Shown here: piece by piece, positions 49,550 to 61,287 of the stretch
Numbering within the stretch: position 1 is the stretch's first letter
How the letters are laid out: each line of letters begins with the position of its first letter
NCBI GenBank assembly: GCA_019914995.1
Contig: CM034135.1
Location: forward strand, 3,784,501 to 3,848,500
Direction of reading: 5' to 3'
Length of the DNA: 64,000 nt
Source: Acanthochlamys bracteata
Lineage: Eukaryota > Streptophyta > Magnoliopsida > Pandanales > Velloziaceae
The notes under the pieces: generated by a model
Told to the model about the DNA's origin: nothing
The model's database searches: none
What the model saw: the letters and a program-made list of their open reading frames with translations, nothing else
Program-made: the position numbers and the translations under genes

Positions 49550-52429
49550 ATGAGCTCGACAGTTTCAAACCCTCAAGGAATTTCTCCACCAACAAGGCCT
49601 GGCTCATTTGAATCACCTTTTACTAGGACATCTTCTGCACCTTTTGCTCAGCCTAAATCAGAGGGTAATGACGATGATGAAACTGAGTTGCTATCAGTTT
49701 CTTGGAATCAGGATTTTGGGTGCTTTGCTGCTGGCACAGGCAATGGTTTCCGGATTTACAATTGTGACCCTTTCAAGGAAACCTTCAGAAGGGACTTGAA
49801 AAATGGAGGCTTTGGAATAGTTGAAATGTTGTTTCGCTCTAATATCCTGGCTCTTGTTGGTGGCGGTGCAAATTCAATGTACCCGCCAAACAAAGTTTTG
49901 ATTTGGGATGACCACCAGAGCCGTTGCATTGGTGAATTTGCTTTCAGATCAGATATTCGTGCGGTGAGATTAAGAAGAGATAGAATAGTTGTTGTTCTTG
50001 AGCATAGGATATATGTATATAACTTCACTGATCTAAAGCTGCTTCATCAAATTGAAACGCTATCCAATCCAAGGGGACTTTGCTGCCTTTCACATCATTC
50101 AAATACCTCAGTCTTGACTTGCCCCGGTTTGCATCGTGGAGAGGTTCGCGTGGAACACTTTGGATTAAAGGTTACAAAGTTCATCTCTGCGCATGATTCT
50201 CAAATTGCTTGCATCACTTTGACAATGGACGGGCTTCTTCTTGCAACTGCGAGCATCAAGGGCACTTTAATTCGACTTTTTAACACCATGGATGGAACAC
50301 TTTTGCAAGAGGTAATCTCTGTTGGAAATCTAGTTTTTTGTCGTCGATAAACTTATTCTTAAAGATTTTTCCATCTCTGATAGTGAAGAGAATGTATTCT
50401 TTTGATACCTTAGGAATTATCACTAGATAGGATTGTTAGTTGTTTCAAAAGAGTCAAGTCTGATTAATCTGAAAAGGGTGCGGAGAAGTATTGAGTTTAT
50501 AGTCAGCATTGTTTCTGAGCATTGCTTCCTTTTGTTCGATGGTATATTTCAAATTGAGCATTACAGTAAATATGGCTCAAATTTGGCCCTCTTTACTTGC
50601 ACTTTCTAGAGTTAGAACCCAGCATATTGGCTCTATGAAAGACATAGAGCAATTTGTAGTATCAGAAGTACTTACACACCTGTTCTCTTAGATGCCAATG
50701 TTAGAAAAGAATACATTTTGGTGGTAGAACTGCTAGCGTGTTGATTTGTGCCAGTTGCCCTTTTGTAAATGCTATATGTGACTAGAGGTTGGATTGAAAC
50801 AGAAGCTATTTTTAAAAAAAAAATGTATTTAGTGTTTGTCCCTCTGTGAATCTCTTGGCATCAGGTTAGTTATGGTTCATTTAGCTGGATTCATGAGTTT
50901 CCAAAGTTGTAATCTTTTTTGTAGATTTGGGTAGATGGTTTTGGTATAATCTTAGTCTATCTTGCGTGGTAACATTCACTTCTAAGAATAGAGGAATTTC
51001 TTCAATAAAGTTTTGGTTCAGCAGTACTATCTATTGTGTTAAGGACATTAATCTAATGCACTTAGTTAGATCTTGAATATGAAAATGAAATCCATTGTTT
51101 GAAGAGTGTTCTCGTGGTGAACATATATCTTTGTACCAAATTGGTATAATTGGATAAATGCTGATGATTAGTTTCTTAAATTGGTCAGAAACTTGTAGTG
51201 CTAACTTGCATCTTTCAGTAGGTTGGTTAAAAAATAACAATTGTTCAGTAGGGCATGTGCGCCTTCTATTTTCTCCATCTCCTTGTTAGAATCAACACAG
51301 TTTCCTACCAAATAGCTCTCTGTGTTACCTCTTTTTATCTGATTGAGCACATACTGTAGTGTACTATTCTTGATCATATCTAACAACTATAGAAACTGTA
51401 GGTGCGTCGAGGTGTTGACAGAGCTGAAATATATAGCCTCTCTCTCTCTACAACTGCACAGTGGCTGGCTGTATGTAGTGATAAAGGTACTGTTCATGTC
51501 TTCAAACTAAGAGTTCGGGTAGCAGGAGAGGATGCACCCAATGAGCAGACTTTGGGTCAGACTCCAGGACTAGTTCATCAGAACTCCTCAAATGCGATGA
51601 ATCCTCTAATTTCTCCAAGACTGGGTGCTAACCCTGGTTCTTCATTGTCCTTCATAAGAGGTAAGCTGCAAAGTTTGCATTCTTTTGCCTTTGTATTGTC
51701 TTTCTGAGGGGCTTACCTTTCTCATTTTCTATCCAGTGTGTTTTTCTGTAACTTTGCAGTCTAAAGGTGTTGCATAGAAAGATCTTCTTTTAAAAGATTT
51801 TCTGAATACTATAATATCGTCCTTAGGTTATCCAATGCCATATGGAGTACTTGTAGGAGAGATTGTATCTTTAAGTCATTTCTTGATTGGAGATTGTTTT
51901 CCTTTAGAACAGATGTACAAAGTTTCATGCATCCCACCTTCTTTATGAAGACTTGTGGTGGTTGTTTTTGCTGTGTTCTGTTCTAATATGATGTTCCTAT
52001 GCTCCATGCGTTCTCTTATCTGATTCTTTCAGCTGTCTTGTCTTATATGTAAGTAATTTTTTTAGGAGTCCTTCCAAGGTACTTCAGTTCTGAGTGGTCA
52101 TTTGCTCAATACCATCTGCCAGAAGCTACACGTTTTGTTGCTGCTTTCGGTGCTAGGAATACTGTTATGATTGTTGGCATGGACGGAAGGTACAATTTCA
52201 CGCTTGGGCGCCCTGACATTTCTGTGACCTGTCCTTTAGCAATTGCCGGTGTATTTCGGGACATTTATAACCTTTCAACTATACAATATGTTCATATAAA
52301 ATGAACTAAGACTGACTTCTTTCTTTTCTTCTTCTCAGCTTCTACAGGTGCAGCTTTGACCCAGTGAATGGAGGACCAATGGTGCAGCAGGAATATGTCC
52401 TTTTCCTTAACCGAACAAAGTCCCAGTAA
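49550..52429 (+). CDS. ATG18C: Autophagy-related WD40 protein ATG18 (ATG18c/d clade)
   Basis: Four coding exons (49550-50311, 51402-51660, 52066-52189, 52339-52429) give 411 residues beginning [20 protein letters not shown]. It is a seven-bladed PROPPIN/WIPI beta-propeller: [92 protein letters not shown] and [20 protein letters not shown], ending in an [12 protein letters not shown] blade. PROPPINs bind PtdIns3P and PtdIns(3,5)P2 on the forming autophagosome through an (L/F)RRG motif; here VRRG at the start of exon 2 occupies that place. The N-terminus and the long blade 6-7 loop are closest in memory to Arabidopsis ATG18c, so the paralogue label is tentative. It converges with NdhN and looks intact. 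Confidence 0.93.
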
Positions 52430-53338
52430 CATCTGAACCCACTATTCACTCATCTACTGCATGTACATATAAGATTCAGGCAGCCCCTCTATTGGTCGTG
52501 TACATTTAAGTCTGCTACTTGATTTCCTTGTAGTCTACACTAAGATAAATGTTGTCTGGGTGCTGTTACAGTATTAGGTGATTGCCATACCTAGATTTGT
52601 CCATTTGTTCTGCCTCAATATTTACGCTTAAAAAATTGTACATATATACTACTGCGGTTGTTAAAACTGTTTCTGTTTTAACAAATAAACTGTGAATTAG
52701 ATTCTTTCTTAGCAAGTTGAATGTTTTTCCTATGGATGTTTCTATATATTTATGTGCATAGCAAGCCTGAACATTTTTGAAAAATAGAAGCAGATTCTTC
52801 GTCTAGAAAACTTGTCTTCTTTTGCAGCTTGAAGCTACGATCCACAAATCGTACATATTTTTTAACTTTAGGAATAAGCAATAAACATTTTAAAACTTTA
52901 TGTGTCCACTTGAGAAACACAATGCTTTCTGTTTCTACTATTGCACTGTGTTTGACAGATGCTGGTGTTCTATGATGAATCTTTGCATTGAAGGCTAGAA
53001 AAAGAATTTGGCTTTTTTCTTTTACCTTTTGTTGGTGAAAGTTTTTGTTTTCACTTTATCACCAGAAAGATCAATAGCAAATTTTTGTTTGTATGTTCTG
53101 AAATTACCTGCCTCTCTTATAGTTGTACTGATCTGAATACTGGGTCCAATTTGATCAAAGTCAGTTGATCTTGCAGTTGAATTCTTGAATATTGAAGCAT
53201 ACAATGTAATGTGATGATGTTTATACATACAATGTTGGAGAAACAGTATGAATACTGAAGGAAGGCATGTGCAATCTTGAATCATAAAGTTGTATGAGCT
53301 TCATGTCTTGTAACACCAGCCATGAGTTCAAATTGCTC
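52430..53338. other. Intergenic 3' flank between convergent ATG18 and NdhN
   Basis: About 0.9 kb containing both 3' UTRs. I see no additional gene or repeat with clear ends. Confidence 0.6.
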
Positions 53339-55234
53339 TCACTTTGATGGAGCATTAGCAAACTCTTTCGATTCTTCACCTGATGGAAGGCCTGCTGTCT
53401 CTCTCAATGGCCTCCAAACGAACTTTCTCCTGCTCGTCAAAGAGACATTCACAAAACTCTTCCCCAGAAAGAAAAAAGAAATGCATCGAAGCATCAGTGT
53501 AGATAAATAAACTCAGACTAAAAGCAGAGAACTAGTCTCAAAGTTCAAAATAGCTCAGGCTACTAAGTTATCTCCATGTCAGACATGGTCAGTTAGATAA
53601 AAAAGCACTTGCAAACTGGCAAAACTTTATATCTGCAAGGAAATGAAACCTCAACCTTCCTCTAACAGGCCAACTAAAACATGCAGAAGGAAGCCATATA
53701 CCCACCAGTTTCCACATTCAGCGATAACTTTAACATTTGGGCGAAGGGTAGGAAGCAATGCAAGGAACTGCAGCTCTGCCTTAGATAGAACCTGTAAACC
53801 ATGTTCTTTTCACTCAGAATATAGGGGGGCAAATATGTTGGAATGGAGATGGACATCTTATCAACCAGCCAGTGATACTAAGTACAAATTGGAAACCTTT
53901 GCTTCAATTATCCATAAGACAAGGCCTTTAGCATCTGGAGGCAGCAAGGAGAGTCTGTAATCCACTTCTGGCGGGAAGTACCATCTCGCAATAGGTTGTT
54001 TCCCTAGGTGAGGCTGCACAGATGATTCCAATCTTATATCCAGAAAATGTATCAAGTTCCATATGGGGCTAGTCTTATTAGCTATGATCGTTAAAGAGCT
54101 AACTTAAGACCAGCTTGTGATCACTTGTAGTTACTATGATGGTAAAAGTTCATGATGTTTTGCATAAACCAAGTAAAAAATAAATAAATAAATAAATATT
54201 AGATCAATTCAATTAATCAAGAATGAAATAGATCAATACATGTAGCAGTGCTAAGCATAATTGCTTGAGATAGTACATGCTCAAACATAATGTGCCGGTC
54301 TCTGAATCAGTGAAGAGGTATAGTATCTCATACATTAGTTGCAATACGTATTCAAATCTCAACAAATTATTAGTTGATAAAACTGCTACAGGAGTTTCAC
54401 CAAATTTTCAATTCGGTGAGCAACTGGTCATGACCCAAAGTAGACTGCTTGACATTACGGTGTTGTTGGAGCAAAGGCTCAAAGAGGATTGGTTAGAGGC
54501 AGCTGTTCAATACCTTGCTTACAAATGTAACCTATAAAAACATGTTACTGCTGAGTAAGTCAACATATATCTAGTATTTTAGGCATATTAAAATATGTTT
54601 CTTTAGAATTAGATATCTTTCTTTATTTAGAATTTTACTAGGATTAGATATCTTTCTTTGTTTAGAACTTTACTAGGATTTAGAACTCTAATTATTTAGT
54701 GTTATAAGGAGTTTATATATATGTATTTGTATTGGATGGATGAAGAATAAGATGGAATAAGATTGAAATAGTTTTTCATCTGTAACCTATGTAACAGGAA
54801 CTTTCAAATAGTTTCTTCAAGAACAAAGAAATTGATATATGGAATTCCACACAAAAATTTCTATGGAAAATCATCGATAAAATTCAAGAACCAAATAGAA
54901 TCATAGGTGTTCGTTGTCTTACAGGACAGACGGGGTGGATCTTGGTGAGAGTAGTCTCCGGATCACCAAGCCCACGAGCCGTGAGATCCAAAAACTTGTA
55001 CCCCTGATATCGAAGCCTCGTAAGGTACCGTCCTTCATACCCGCCCTCATGCGGCGTATAGATAGCTAGCGCTTTATGCTTCTCCACATCATCCAACCAA
55101 CGGCCAAGATCCGGCCGAATAAGATCGCCGCCGATCAAATCTCCCAAACCGCATCGAACGAGACGAGGAGATTTACGTCTCGGCTGTTTATGCAGAAACG
55201 TTCCTGGTGATGGAGAAGTGTAACAGAGCGCCAT
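53339..55234 (-). CDS. ndhN: Chloroplast NAD(P)H dehydrogenase-like complex subunit N
   Basis: Four exons in minus order (55234-54923, 54013-53897, 53791-53706, 53429-53339) join to 201 residues. The first 35 or so (MALCYTSPSPGTFLHKQPRR onward) are a Ser/Arg-rich chloroplast transit peptide. The mature part has GDLIGGDLIRPDLGRWLDDV, HEGGYEGRYLTRLRYQGYKF, ARGLGDPETTLTKIHPVCP, HLGKQPIARWYFPPEVDYRL and VIAECGNWRKFVW, which identify NdhN, a nuclear-encoded stromal-arm (subcomplex A) subunit of the thylakoid NDH complex that works in cyclic electron flow around photosystem I and chlororespiration. The length is near the Arabidopsis protein (209). Exon 3 uses a GTGGGT donor in phase 2. The C-terminal tail after the KPL-like segment is longer and differs from what I recall. 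Intron 1 hosts a probable solo LTR. Confidence 0.92.
54543..54796. mobile_element. Probable solo LTR fossil in NdhN intron 1
   Basis: About 254 bp beginning TGTTACTGC and ending CTATGTAACA, so the ends have the TG...CA form and a 6-bp inverted repeat. Inside are duplicated phrases of the AGATATCTTTCTTT then TTTACTAGGATT type and a TATATATATG stretch, as often seen in short plant retrotransposon LTRs. No internal region or matching second LTR is nearby, and the flanking 5 bp do not agree, so it is old or misjudged. The family is undetermined. Confidence 0.4.
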
Positions 55235-55738
55235 GGATTTCGTTCAGCTCAGCTCAATTCAGTTCAAGTGTTGTTATTGCTGCATTTGAGGAAGGTGAGT
55301 GAAGGTGTTTGTAGTTATGCGTATTAGAATTTGTGGCGCGGATTTTAAATGAGTAGAACGATGGATAGAGTTTGTGGGGATTGGGATCCTCCGCAGCGAT
55401 ACCATCACATCAGCTGAGGCTTGTTATATACCATGGGAAATCTAATGACACCAACAACTAATTAAGTATTTGTTTATTATGATTCAACTTATGATTGCTA
55501 AGAAAATTTCATTATCAAATTTAAAACCATTTGAGGATTATTAAAAGAGAAAAAAGAAAAATTAAAAAGTTAGAACCATTCATGAAAGCACTTTTATAAA
55601 TTTTATTATAAGTTATATTCTCGGACTCAGCTAGGTCTATGAACTAATTAATTAATTAGTTAATTTCGACTTGCCTTAGAAATCATGAAAGTGAAAAAAA
55701 ACTATATTATTTATTTATTTATTTAAAATCTAAGGTTT
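55235..55738. other. Upstream region of NdhN
   Basis: About 500 bp holding the NdhN promoter and 5' UTR next to the copia fossil. A GGATCC-centred patch near 55385 and AT-rich sequence beyond it show no recognisable promoter box that I would name with confidence. Confidence 0.5.
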
Positions 55739-58700
55739 TGTTTGGAGGTCGAGCACAAACACATGTTCATGTGAAACTAACCACCACAAATATCGTAGCA
55801 GAAATATAAAACATGCTAAAGATTTTACAATTCGAAAAAATGATAAGATAAAATGAGAAACAATAAACAATAGACACAAAAATTTATGTAAGAAACCCTC
55901 TCCTATTAAGAGGAGATGAAAAAAACTATGGCGATGACGAGAAAGCAAACTTCATTAATAAACAAAATTATACCACTCTCTTTACAAGCCTACTATCAAG
56001 CATAGCTTTTGTTGAAAGATTACGATTGTTTCTTACAAGTGAAATTATTGGTGGCTACTCTAAGAGCAAGAGTGTATGCTTGGGTATTTATTGTTGATAG
56101 TTTTTTTCTATTATGGTATGGTTTTAAATGTGCGGCTCCTCCTCCTTATTAATAGCATTTTCTACTCTTGATAAACGATAGAGCTTGCCTTGTTCAGATG
56201 GTAGAAAATGTTTGTCCAGGACGTTCTTCCAAAATATTTTTATAAAATAATTATTATTTACAAATATATTGGCACGTAAATATAGACGTCACATATGAGC
56301 ACTATATTTTTTACTATTTAACCATATCGGCATACAAATTTAGTTATCATAAATGAACACCATTTTTTGACTATTCTAAGAGTATTTCACACTACTCTAA
56401 AATAGTCTAAAAGGTCATATTGCCAAGGCAAAGATACTAAGAAGAAAAGCCTTACCAATCATACCTCAACATAGTGGAGTGCATTTACCACTCTAACAAT
56501 CTTCACTTAAAGTCACTGAACTGTGTTTTTATTATCTCCTTGTCATTTTTTGTTATTGCCATCTCTTTTATATTCATTATTTCTTGTGACTAGACTATAC
56601 ATGGATCTGATCCATTCAAACTTGCCACCCATAATGGGCTTCATCAATACATCTACTAGCTTCTCCTCCGTAGAGACTTTAAGCATATTCATGCTTCCAT
56701 TTTTCAACACTTCACATATGAAGTGATATTGGCCACTAATGTGTTTAGTTCTGAACTGATAAGCTAGATTCTTAGCGAGATGCGAAGCACTCTGACTATC
56801 ACAGGGACAACTTCTTCTATGTGATCGAGCTCTGCCAGCAGTCTCTATGTTCAGATTGCTTCCTTTCAAGCGTGGGTTATTGTCATATACTCTGTTTCAG
56901 TTATGGACAACACCACAATGAACTAAGCTTCGAGCACCAACTCATGGCTCCATTTGCAAGTATGAACACATATCCAGTTGTGGAACGTCTTATATTGAGA
57001 TCTCCAGTAAAATCTGCATGAATATACCTTCTGACAAGATATTCAGATCTTTTGTAACACAATAAAGCGTCCAAGGTCCCTTTCAAATAGCAGAGAATCC
57101 TTTTTACAGCGTGCCAGTAGTCACCAGAAAATTTTGTCATGAATCTACTGACTGCTAATATTACTTGAGGCAAGTCGAGTCTTGTACAGATCATGGCGAA
57201 CATCAGACTTTTCACCGTAGATGCATATCGCTGAGGTGATACTTTCATCCGAGTTTCATGCCTCCTCTTAGTCTCTTCAATTTCACGGCTATTCGGGTTT
57301 GCCCTCTTGTCAACTATATCTTGTTGACTCTCTTGGGCTACTCCGACTTGTCGTTTCTTATTATTAAGGGTTTCAACATAAGACAATATGAGGCTGACAG
57401 ATAAGGGAGTAGATTCTGATTACATTCCTCTATATTGAAGCGGCGGAGCACTTTCTTCTAATAACTTTTCTGAGACAACCGAATCCATCGGTATCAGTGA
57501 AGATGCATCCTCAGGATCTTATTTGTCGGCCCAAGTTCTTTTGTATCAAACTCTTTAGTCAGTCGAGTTTTTAATTTTTTAATGCGGACCATGCTCAAGC
57601 ATGCCATCCACGCATAACAACAAGATTATATAGGAATCATCCTCAAATTTCTTGTGGTATACATAAGGATCTGAGTCTAACTTGCTATATCTAGTGCTCT
57701 CGATATAGGAGTCAAATCTTTTGTACTAGCATCTAAATCATCCTTGTTAGTCTGGATAAATCCTTCTAGATGATGCATGTATATTTTTTCCTCGAGTTTT
57801 CTATGCAAAAAGAGTTTTAATATGAAACTGCTCGAGCTCAAGGTCAAATGTGGCACATAAGGCTAAAACTACTCTAATAGTTGTAAGGCATATTACTAGA
57901 GAGAAGATTTCTTCGAAGTCAATACATTCTTTATGAGCATAGTCTTTTATGATTAGTCTAACGCGATACACTTGGATTTGATCATCGCTTTTGTGCTTAA
58001 TCTTGTACACACACTTATACCTTATGGCTTTACACCCTTTCCGTAGTGGCATAAGCTCCCAAGCCTCCCATATCTTGTTCTTGTAAAGAGCCTATATCTT
58101 CTCTTGTATAGCTGACATCTAACGATTGGCTTCTGGTGTTGTCATAGTCTCTTGAAAGTTATAGGCTCTCTATCGTCTATTAGTATGCAGTATGCAAAGA
58201 TAGCATTATACTTTCTTTGTTAAGATATTTCTCGTACATCTTTGAAGCCTGTCTCTTCCAAGTTGAACGTTGAATTTCTAGATTTGAGGTTTCACCTAAA
58301 GCTTGTTCTTCATCTCCTGATTATACCTCAAAAATTAGGTCGTCTTCTCCATTTTATGCTTCTAGAATTTAAACAATATCCTTTCTTGTGCCATCATCTT
58401 TATCATGTGATGTACATGAGTTTTGGTCTTCTGCGAAGACGACATCTATGACAATCTTGCAGTGGGTGGGATCCTACAGATAATGCCTCTTACATCATCT
58501 GTATAGTCCAAGAAGATGCACTTCCTTGAGCATGTATCTAATTTTGATCTTTCATGATTTGCATACATCACATATATAAGACAACAAAATATATGAAGTC
58601 AAGAATAGTCAGCAGGCTTACCAGTTCACATCTCTAGTGGTGTCTTCATTTGTATAACCGTTACAACAGCTTGTTGATTATGTAGCAAGCGGTATTTGCT

Positions 58701-59345
58701 ACATCTGTCCAAAAATGATTCGGTAAAGCAGTTGTCCTTAGCATCGCTCTTACTTATCAGCAAGAGTTTGATTCATCCGCTCTGCAATTCTATTTTGCTG
58801 CAGAGTGTATGCTATTGTAGAATTCTTATTTATTTCTTTGGCTTGCAAGAAAGACCAAAAGTTACTGCTTGAGTATTCTCCTCCAATGTCCGACCGAAGC
58901 ACATGATCCATCTATCGAATTCAAGTCTACTCGTGCCTTGAAACTTTTAAATATTTCAAAGATATCTGACTTTTGTTTGTTGGCTACACTAATATTTTCT
59001 TGAGTAATCATCAATAAAAGTTGGTAGATACATTGCTACTCCGAGGGATGCTTAGGGGCTTCCCATACAACAAAGTGAATCAAGTCCAAAATGCTCTTGA
59101 ACTTCTCCATGTCCGACTTGGTTGCCATCACAAAAACTTTAGCGCTCCTCACCTGTTAGGTTTGGAGATCGAATACAAATACGTGGGCACACGAAACTAA
59201 ACACCATAAACACAACTAAAATATAAAAACGTGCGAAGGATCTTTCAATTCAAAGAAATAATGAGATAAGATAAAAAGCAATAGACAATAATCACAAAAT
59301 TTTACGTGAAAAACTCTCTGCTACTAGTCTCCATCTCCTTTTTAG
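55739..59345 (-). mobile_element. Ty1/copia LTR retrotransposon fossil, broken
   Basis: The element lies on the minus strand. Both ends carry a repeat in direct orientation: 55739 to about 56492 (3' LTR, with TGTTAGAGTGG at its minus-strand start) and 59153 to at least 59345 (recognisable part of the 5' LTR, opening TGTTAGGTTTGGAGATCG). Between them are remnants of gag, integrase, copia-type reverse transcriptase and RNase H; recognisable phrases are VYRVRLIIKDY near 57960, CTRLDLPQVILAVSRFM near 57170 and CDSQSAIHLAKN-like sequence near 56790. It is clearly broken by many interruptions and is shorter than a complete copia element. The two LTRs differ at many positions, so the insertion is old. 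Confidence 0.85.
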
Positions 59346-61287
59346 GTAAATATTACACAAAAAATTCTGACAAGATGGAAACAAATAACAAACAATAGGA
59401 GCATTCCCTGATTTCTTTAACTTATTATGAAATAACGAAATAACAAAAGGTTTAAGATTTACCGGTTAGTTTGTGCCTTTGTGAGTGATGCTAAATGACA
59501 TCTTTATTTTGAAGTACATAAAGCTTGCACCTTCTTTTCCTATATATGGTTTTACACCCCTCTCTCTATATGCTATTTCTAAATGGCATTTGAGTTTCAA
59601 GTGGCTGATTAGATGAAGTTCCTGATTGTTATGGTGGTCTATAATCACCTTTACTTTGCTTCTTGTTATAGCCATCAAAGCATAGACCTAATTTGATACA
59701 GTAGGTCGATTAGATGATCCGGTGAATTAACTTATGATTCGATGATCTAACATCTAAATTGATGCTCGGAGTGGGTATAGTACTATACTTATTAGTCTAG
59801 GTAGCTCATTATAGATACAAAAATCAGTTCTTGCACAATTATTCAACAAAATCAGCTTTTCCTTTTTGGTAATTAATATTAATATTACTTTTATTTATAT
59901 AGCTTAAACTAATTTAGTAATATAATTTTAAATAAACTTTATTAATATAAATTTTTGGATTAATTTGTTTATATTAATATAAAATTATATCAATTATTAA
60001 ATATAATAATTAATCATATTTTTTCTATCAATTAAAATTAATTAAAATTAAATAAATATAAATTTTAAATTATTATAATAAAAAAATATGTCTTAGTTAA
60101 AAATATTAAATAAAAATAAAATTTAAATTATAAATAAATATTAAAAATATTTTAAAAATAAATAAAAAAATTAAATATTGCTTTCTTTTTTGTTACTATG
60201 TGTATCCACCAATTTGATGGATACATATTTAACTACACAATAATGAAAAAGATGGAAAATATTTTTCCATCCTTCTATTTAATGATATATTACCAAATAT
60301 AGATATACAAGGGGAAATGATTTACTATCACCATTATTTCTCATAGCTATCTATAATCCAAACCAAGCCTAAACTTTTCTAAGGAAACTAAAAACCACAT
60401 TTAAAGGCTTGTGTTATTTGCTTTAAGCGAATTTTTTAAATAAGTAAGAATTCGCTTATTAAAATGTGTTTATGAGATCAAATTTATGAAAGTAAAAGTT
60501 ATCTAGATAAACTTTTTCGCCCAAAAAAAATTATTTTCGTATCACTTGCGGTGAACTAACAACTAAGTAAGCTTTTAATTTTTTTTCATTGAGGTTGTAA
60601 TTAGTTGATTTAGAGTTTATTAACTATGGTCGCATTAGATTAATTAAGATTCTAGCTGATGATAGTCTTGATTAATTGAATTTGGACACTTAATCTTTTA
60701 TGCATTTAAGAGAGTTTGGCTAAGCTATTGAAGTACTTATTATTTCAAATAAGAACTTTATATTTGTCAATAAAATTTTTAAAGTATTTCATAAAAAATT
60801 TTAAATTTTAAAATCACTAAAAATTTGTATGTCCTCAAATTTTTACATATAAAAGTTTTATTAGTCTTTGCAGATGATAAAAGTCAACGTCGTTTTTTTG
60901 AAAATTTTTTTACATGATTTCGTTTCAAGAAGGTTTCGTATCATAATCATTTCCAAACATCTCTTTTGAGCACGGTAAGAAACACTTCGAAGGACAGGTA
61001 CGTATATGTCTTCGGGGAGTATTTGGCAAGCTTACAGTACTGACTTTTATTCTTAAAATATTATTATATTTTTTATAAAATTTTTATAGTATTTTAAAAA
61101 ATATTTTAAATTTTAAAATAAAGTACAACTAAATTGTACTTTTTATAATTTTATATGTATTATTTTTATTTTATTAAAATAAAAAACTCATTTAAAAAAA
61201 TCAAAATAAATTTCACTTAAAAAAAAATAATTACCATAAGCATTCATAAGTCGTCCTCTCCTTTCTTTATGGTACCAATCAGTAAGC
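59346..61287. other. AT-rich spacer, no gene recognised
   Basis: The first part may include the eroded remainder of the copia 5' LTR. From 59860 to 60180 the sequence is almost pure A and T. A GCGTTTG-type MITE fragment spans about 61016-61250 (left GGGGAGTATTTGGCAAGC, right CCATAAGCATTCATAAG). No coding region is recognised. Confidence 0.5.

Noticed and set aside
54277-54537. 86-codon open frame on the plus strand within NdhN intron 1
   Set aside because: No recognisable domain, no splice or promoter support, and it runs against the host gene; kept as chance or a repeat remnant.
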